Origin: Marine Group II euryarchaeote MED-G33
Lineage (GTDB): Archaea; Thermoplasmatota; Poseidoniia; Poseidoniales; Thalassarchaeaceae
Direction: 5' to 3'
DNA length: 6,177 nucleotides
Assembly: GCA_949538655.1 (NCBI GenBank)
Contig: CATISE010000084.1
Coordinates: forward strand, 1 to 6,177
Shown one piece after another: positions 4,708-6,177 of this stretch. How positions within the stretch are numbered: the first letter of the stretch is position 1; every line of letters starts with the position of its first letter. Below the pieces are notes generated by a model. It was given only the letters and a program-made list of their open reading frames with translations. It did not search any database and was not told the DNA's origin. The position numbers were made by a program, and so were the translations under genes.

Positions 4708-6177
4708 TGCCTGTGATCCACGTCGACCGCTGAACTTCCAGAACAAGCCAATCAAACCTGCAATGATTAGAGCAACAACAAGTCCAAGCCAATTGTTTGC
4801 CTCAGTAGATACCTCTGGCTGATATTGGATTGACTTCATCTCCTCAACGGGTTGTGGGTTACCCAACTCAAGTCCTGTTGTATTGATTCGAACTGTGTAA
4901 TCGATTGAACCGATCTTATCCACTGCAGCGATGTCAATGGTGAACATTGTGTTTTGTTTCATTGGAACATCCAATGTTGCCGAGCCGACGATGACATCAT
5001 TGTCATCTAAAATTTCGACTTGGACATCACGTGCATCGACGTCACCATCGTTGTATACTTCCAGGTAGAACTGGTTGGTTTGACCCATAGGTGCAAATCC
5101 ACCTTGTGAAAGGCCCAGAATACCCATCGACTTGTCATCGACGTCCACAATCTCAAGGATTGGGAGGGCAGTCTTGAGATTCAGTGTAACAACCAACGGA
5201 TCTGTTGTATTATCTTCACTTTGAATCGTGACGGTTACCGGGAATGGTTCTACATCATCGACCCACAATTCAGACACGTGAATAGAGACAGAATATGCCT
5301 GTGTTGTTCGAGGGCCAACGGTTAGTGAAGAAGGTCCAGTAACACTCCACAATGGTGGAGTCGCTAGAGCCTCAGGCAAATCTGATATCGAGATGCTGTA
5401 AGTATCATCTCCATTTCCAGTGTTCTCAAACACGAATGTGTATGTTTCATCATTTCCGGGTTGAATCCCAATGACATCGACAATTTCGCTTGCGAGTTCA
5501 GCACCATGTGTTTGTGGAATGAACAACTTGAGTTCGTATTCACTGAAGGACCCATCAGGCATGTTCTTCACCTTGACAAGCATTGAATGCCCATCTGCAT
5601 ATGATTCAGCAACACTCTCGTTTGCAGGTGTTACACGAAGTCGAATGTCATCAGTTTCTGTGACGTTCAGGCCCATTTCGTAGGCACGAGATATGGACCA
5701 GCAATTGGTATTGGCATCATCCCAAACACCATTGGAGTTCGCATCAACGAAGATTTCACCGAAATCATAAACATTATTGTAAGCTTGAGTTTCATTTGAA
5801 TCGGTGAATTCTTCAGCATTTACGCACAATTCATCAGAAGGCGTATTGGTCGGCGTACCATCTCCATCCCAGACCTCGACCGTCCAGAATGCTGCATCGC
5901 CACCATTCATTTCAACTGTGAGGACGTAGTCATCATCAGCCATGTTTCCTTCATAATGGACTTGCATGTTGATGTAACCGACCGTATATTCACCATCTTC
6001 ATCTTCTGCATCGTTATTCATGATGGTGAAGTGATCACCATCCTCTTCGGATTGCTGAATGGATGTGTGATTGTCACCAACAGTGAACGATACGGAGTGA
6101 TCTTCTGCACGGTTGAACACAACGAGTTGTTCAGGTGATTCAACACCACCGCCGACTACTTCTGCGTTCTTCCCACC
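4702..6177 (-). CDS. C-terminally membrane-anchored surface protein with CARDB/NEW3-like modules (partial; N-terminus beyond right edge)
   Basis: The frame stays open from the right edge to the TGA at 4702-4704, so 491 residues are visible and the start is outside. A GTG codon at 6120 lies in this frame, but the frame reads through it with no stop (visible residues 1-19 begin GGKNAEVVGGG), so it is not taken as the start. Visible residues about 20-223 form an acidic region with a DANSNGVWDD loop (145-154) resembling a calcium-binding DxDxDG loop, flanked by Cys118 and Cys159. About 224-336 resembles a NEW3-type beta-sandwich (YTFVFENTGNGDDTYSISIS). About 338-434 resembles a CARDB adhesion-type module (FYLEVYNDGDVDARDVQVEI). 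Residues 462-480 are a hydrophobic helix followed by WKFSGRRG, a stop-transfer anchor that leaves the bulk outside. Sequons include NHT, NET, NVT, NES and NTT. The likely role is an extracellular stalk or binding protein; no enzymatic domain is visible. Its stop is 112 bases upstream of the protease start. Confidence 0.88.
   Translation of the reverse strand, partial: GGKNAEVVGGGVESPEQLVVFNRAEDHSVSFTVGDNHTSIQQSEEDGDHFTIMNNDAEDEDGEYTVGYINMQVHYEGNMADDDYVLTVEMNGGDAAFWTVEVWDGDGTPTNTPSDELCVNAEEFTDSNETQAYNNVYDFGEIFVDANSNGVWDDANTNCWSISRAYEMGLNVTETDDIRLRVTPANESVAESYADGHSMLVKVKNMPDGSFSEYELKLFIPQTHGAELASEIVDVIGIQPGNDETYTFVFENTGNGDDTYSISISDLPEALATPPLWSVTGPSSLTVGPRTTQAYSVSIHVSELWVDDVEPFPVTVTIQSEDNTTDPLVVTLNLKTALPILEIVDVDDKSMGILGLSQGGFAPMGQTNQFYLEVYNDGDVDARDVQVEILDDNDVIVGSATLDVPMKQNTMFTIDIAAVDKIGSIDYTVRINTTGLELGNPQPVEEMKSIQYQPEVSTEANNWLGLVVALIIAGLIGLFWKFSGRRGSQAF

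Noticed and set aside
6118..6120. GTG at 6120 as the start of the anchored surface protein
   Set aside because: The same frame continues without a stop to the window edge, and a protein starting here would lack any signal peptide although it ends in a stop-transfer anchor. The gene is therefore truncated by the window.
1..6177. CRISPR array, tRNA, rRNA, insertion sequence or attachment site
   Set aside because: I saw no regularly spaced direct repeats, cloverleaf-like segments, transposase motifs or terminal repeats; almost all of the window is accounted for by three coding frames.

Overview
The window reads as an accessory surface-protein region of a marine planktonic archaeon. My best guess is Marine Group II (Candidatus Poseidoniales). 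This rests on gene style, not on a marker gene: giant acidic secreted or C-terminally anchored proteins built from beta-helix, Ig-like and CARDB/NEW3-like modules, abundant N-X-S/T sequons, a Cys-clamped CSDGIDNDGD acidic loop, a simple lipid-bilayer tail anchor with no bacterial sorting signal, and short leaders with GGAG-type ribosome binding sites. A bacterial surface-protein locus (for example a planctomycete) is not excluded, and there is no rRNA, tRNA or housekeeping gene here to settle it.

Layout. All three genes lie on the minus strand, so transcription runs right to left. (1) 6177 to 4702 is the C-terminal 491 residues of a surface protein whose N-terminus lies beyond the right edge. 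It has an acidic region with a Ca-loop-like motif, two extracellular beta-sandwich modules and a C-terminal membrane anchor. (2) 4589 to 3330 is a complete subtilisin-family serine protease with an uncleaved N-terminal signal anchor and a full Asp/His/Asn/Ser catalytic set. (3) 3196 to 1 is the first 1065 residues of a secreted right-handed beta-helix protein with a signal peptide, a carboxypeptidase-regulatory-like module, a Cys-clamped acidic loop and a series of Ig-like modules. It is still open at the left edge. It is the largest gene in the window.

The two intergenic gaps (112 and 133 bases) carry several short perfect inverted repeats: one just upstream of the protease start, one over the stop codon of the right-hand gene, and a GC-rich cluster in the leader of the beta-helix gene. 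No coding gene is supported on the plus strand.

How they may work together is inference. All three products should face the outside of the cell. The membrane-tethered protease sits between two large extracellular proteins and could process them, or the three may simply be part of a surface attachment and polymer-degradation set. Nothing here amounts to a clearly new system. The points most worth checking are the propeptide-less signal-anchored subtilase with its variant HGTMM motif, its ambiguous start, and the structured leaders.
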